The notes beneath the pieces were generated by a model. The model saw nothing but the letters and a program-made list of their open reading frames with translations, ran no database searches and was not told the origin of the DNA. 35,985 bases of DNA, taken from assembly GCF_003851545.1 (NCBI RefSeq), contig NZ_BHVX01000027.1, positions 1 through 35,985 of the forward strand, given 5' to 3'. Shown piece by piece: positions 34,441 to 35,985 of this stretch. The position numbers and the translations under genes are program-made. The DNA is from Ralstonia sp. SET104 (GTDB lineage Bacteria; Pseudomonadota; Gammaproteobacteria; Burkholderiales; Burkholderiaceae). The first letter of the stretch is position 1; every line of letters starts with the position of its first letter.

Positions 34441-34742
34441 AAAAAACCCTTCGGATTTTCACCGTCGGTTGATTGTTGTCATCGATGAGCGTACCCTTAT
34501 GGGCCGAAGGGGTGCTTCTGAGCACATGAGGTCCGATCCGGGGATGGGCGGGTTCCAGCGTACGGTTTTCCGTACACACGTCTGACTGGGTCACCTTATT
34601 CGGTGCGCGCAATGGGTTGGGTTTGCAGGCGGAAGGATTCCCCAAGTCTTCGGCAGTCGCCCGACTTGTCATTCCCTGTCAAGCCTCTCACGCATTGAGC
34701 CGCTTCACTTTCAGCTGCAAACCGGTTGTCCGGATGATTATC
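34441..34742 (-). ncRNA. Candidate structured non-coding RNA
   Basis: This 470-base gap between maeB and the ribonuclease gene has no convincing protein gene but a dense set of inverted repeats: GGTTTGCAG (34620-34628) with CTGCAAACC (34715-34723); CACC/GGTG near 34592-34605; GTACGG-TTTT-CCGTAC near 34559-34575; GTGCT-TCTG-AGCAC (34512-34525); and CCCTTCGG (34447-34454) with CCGAAGGG (34504-34511). On the minus strand the last helix runs straight into six T (34446-34441), terminator-like. A candidate minus-strand promoter is GTCACA (34765-34760), 17 bases, GATAAT (34742-34737), predicting an RNA of about 290 bases. It matches no RNA family I know (not tmRNA, RNase P, SRP or a recognised 6S RNA). 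Strand and ends are inferred. Confidence 0.4.
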
Positions 34743-34811
34743 GGACGGCCACCTGCGCTTGTGACCTGCGCCGGGCTCCGGTCGGCGCGATTCTCCCGTT
34801 AGGGCCTGCTG

Positions 34812-35243
34812 ATGACAAAGCGACTTGGAGCGTGGATCGGCCGCTCCGTATCTCAGGCGATGGCGCGTGGCGCGCTAGCGGCAACGCTTGCGTTGTCGAT
34901 GGCCGGCTTGCCGGCCAATGCGGTCGCCCGGGACACCACCGGCATGGCTGCAGCCGTGGGAACCATTCGCCCGGCAGACTTGCCCAACGAGGCGCAGCGC
35001 ACGCTGGCATTGATCGAGCAGGGCGGCCCGTTTCCGTATGCAAAAGACGGCACCACGTTCGGCAATTATGAACGACGTTTGCCTGCACAGCGCCGCGGCT
35101 ACTACCACGAGTACACCGTGAAGACGCGGGGGGCTCGCAACCGGGGCGCTCGGCGCATCATTTGCGGCGGCAATCAGCAAGCGGCCAACGATTGCTACTA
35201 CACGGAAGATCATTACAACAGTTTTCAACGGATACAGCGATGA
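34812..35243 (+). CDS. Secreted barnase/RNase Sa-type guanyl-specific ribonuclease
   Basis: 143 residues. A basic N-terminus and hydrophobic core (GALAATLALSMAGLPANAVA) form a signal peptide of about 40 residues, so the enzyme should leave the cytoplasm. The C-terminal part is a microbial ribonuclease of the RNase Sa/barnase family: GPFPYAKDGTTFGNYERRLP, YYHEYTV with the catalytic Glu, RGARRIICGG with the catalytic Arg, and TEDHYNSF with the catalytic His, so the triad is complete. Between Arg and His an insertion with two Cys (ICGGNQQAANDC) could form a disulfide. It cleaves RNA after G by family. Its stop overlaps the barstar-like gene start (ATGA), the classic enzyme-inhibitor arrangement. 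The ribosome site is weak (AGG eight bases before the ATG). Confidence 0.9.
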   Translation: MTKRLGAWIGRSVSQAMARGALAATLALSMAGLPANAVARDTTGMAAAVGTIRPADLPNEAQRTLALIEQGGPFPYAKDGTTFGNYERRLPAQRRGYYHEYTVKTRGARNRGARRIICGGNQQAANDCYYTEDHYNSFQRIQR

Positions 35244-35875
35244 CGACCAACATGTTCGGACTGGACGACTCGCTCACCGCACGCGATGAGCGCGTGGCCC
35301 GCGAAGCGTGGCACAAGGCGCAGAATTTGTACGACGGTGTGGTCGGGATGCAAGCCTTGGGCGTGCGCGTCGGGGGTGCGGCCAAGTTGCCTCCGCAGTT
35401 GCCTCAAACTGCACCGCAAAACATCATGACGCAGGACACTACTCAGACGGACGACGACGGAGGTCGCGAAGACGCCATGAACCTGTTCAAGACGGTGCGT
35501 CCGAATATCGTGCAATCGATCCGCGCGTTTCGCGTGACGGATCTGGCCGAGTCGGCGGCCAGCCTTGGCCAGCATTTCCTGTATGCCAACTGCGCTGCTG
35601 CGACGACCAAGAGCGAAGTGCTCGACGTGATCGCGCGTGAATTCCTGTTCCCGAAGCATTTCGGCAAGAATTTCGACGCCTTGGCCGATTGCCTGACCGA
35701 CATGATCTTCAAGGCCGGCCCGCAACCGGGGTTCGTGATCGTGCTCGAGGGTTTGCCGTGCCAGCCCAAGTTCGATAAGGAAGCGCGCGAGGTGCTGCTG
35801 GATGTCTTCCGCGATGCGGCGGAGTTCTGGGGCGAGCGCAAGGTGCAGTTCCGCGTGTTCTACTCGTTCGCGTGA
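35240..35875 (+). CDS. Barstar-family ribonuclease inhibitor with N-terminal extension
   Basis: 211 residues. The C-terminal 120 or so residues (about 88-211) are a barstar domain: an N-terminal strand, then ANCAAATTKSEVLDVIAREF, the hallmark FGKNFDALADCLTD, GFVIVLEGLP, and a final strand VQFRVFYSF. Barstar binds the ribonuclease active site in the cytoplasm and protects the producer. Here it is coupled by ATGA to the ribonuclease gene, so it is the likely cognate inhibitor. The first 80 residues are an unusual extension, partly helical (DERVAREAWHKAQNLYDGVV), then a Gln/Thr/Asp linker. An internal ATG at 35477 with GGAGG upstream (about 13 bases away) would give a normal-length barstar of 132 residues. 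A strong terminator follows. Confidence 0.9.
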   Translation: MTTNMFGLDDSLTARDERVAREAWHKAQNLYDGVVGMQALGVRVGGAAKLPPQLPQTAPQNIMTQDTTQTDDDGGREDAMNLFKTVRPNIVQSIRAFRVTDLAESAASLGQHFLYANCAAATTKSEVLDVIAREFLFPKHFGKNFDALADCLTDMIFKAGPQPGFVIVLEGLPCQPKFDKEAREVLLDVFRDAAEFWGERKVQFRVFYSFA

Positions 35876-35907
35876 ATTTGATCGCCACCGGTTGATCGGC
35901 GTTGTAG

Positions 35908-35944
35908 AAAAAAGCCCGCTTTTGCGGTAATGCCGTTCAGTTAA
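35908..35944 (-). repeat. Second copy of the 19-base terminator-associated element
   Basis: Minus-strand TTAACTGAACGGCATTACC (35944-35926) runs into the short hairpin CCGC-AAAA-GCGG, then GC and six T (35913-35908). The layout equals the copy at 46-81 on the plus strand. It overlaps the plus-strand terminator of barstar, so this spot may stop transcription from both sides. Confidence 0.7.
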
Positions 35945-35968
35945 GACCTGAACGGCATTTTTGTTTTT
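35929..35968 (+). terminator. Terminator of the ribonuclease-barstar pair
   Basis: Perfect 12-bp stem AATGCCGTTCAG/CTGAACGGCATT (35929-35940 and 35948-35959) with a 7-base loop, followed by TTTGTTTTT. Confidence 0.92.
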
Positions 35969-35985
35969 AGGGGTTGGAGTTGTAA

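Noticed and set aside
34447-34470. GGTGAAAATCC on the minus strand, resembling part of a cobalamin riboswitch
   Set aside because: The other conserved blocks (GGGAA before it, GCAACTG-type after it) are missing and the position is at a transcript end, so it is coincidental.
34439-34672. 77-codon minus-strand frame
   Set aside because: Its stop codon lies inside the terminator-like T tract and its sequence is dominated by the hairpins. A structured RNA explains the region better.

Overview
The window is a stretch of GC-rich bacterial chromosome. Its gene set points to the Burkholderiaceae, most likely Ralstonia or a close relative. The clues are the aroQ-accB-accC-prmA block running on to a DUF3426 zinc-ribbon gene and tpx, a lysine/alanine-rich histone H1-like protein ending in a WPFPTG tail, the mpl-yqiA-ubiC-RNB ribonuclease-tonB-aroE-mtgA run, and a long malic enzyme fused to a phosphotransacetylase-like domain. 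The genus is inferred from gene content only. I see no phage genes, transposases, tRNA or rRNA genes, or CRISPR arrays.

Layout. (1) 1-5900: a DUF1090 periplasmic protein, an M14-like DUF2817 protein, an RhtA-type exporter convergent with it (the stop codons overlap), an unrecognised 447-residue protein and a Cache-HAMP chemoreceptor. (2) 5900-8700: a DUF2147 periplasmic protein and two paralogous Gly/Ser/Thr/Ala-rich lipoproteins. (3) 8669-11145: a 1.7 kb stretch without convincing genes, rich in CATCGA motifs and alternating purine-pyrimidine tracts, leading to the histone H1-like gene and its terminator. (4) 11180-18470, minus strand: aroQ, accB, accC, prmA, the zinc-ribbon protein, tpx, a PfkB-family kinase and a glycine-zipper lipoprotein, in transcription order. 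These cover shikimate metabolism, the first step of fatty acid synthesis, ribosomal protein methylation and peroxide defence. (5) 18480-19860, minus strand: a TlpA-type thioredoxin and a conserved protein of unknown function. (6) 19900-27380, plus strand: mpl, yqiA-like esterase, ubiC, an RNB ribonuclease, tonB-like, aroE and mtgA, covering murein recycling and synthesis, ubiquinone and aromatic metabolism. (7) 27396-31754: corA, pyrF, a doubtful small ORF, pncC, pgpA and thiL. (8) 31860-34390: maeB and its terminator. (9) 34400-35970: a hairpin-rich non-coding stretch, then a secreted barnase/RNase Sa-type ribonuclease translationally coupled to a barstar-like inhibitor, and a strong terminator.

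Most of the window is conserved housekeeping sequence. The parts least explained by standard annotation are: the motif-dense region upstream of the histone gene; the candidate structured RNA at 34441-34742 beside the ribonuclease-barstar pair; the unusual N-terminal extension of the barstar protein; the paired Gly-rich lipoproteins; and a 19-base terminator-associated element found in inverted orientation at both ends of the window.
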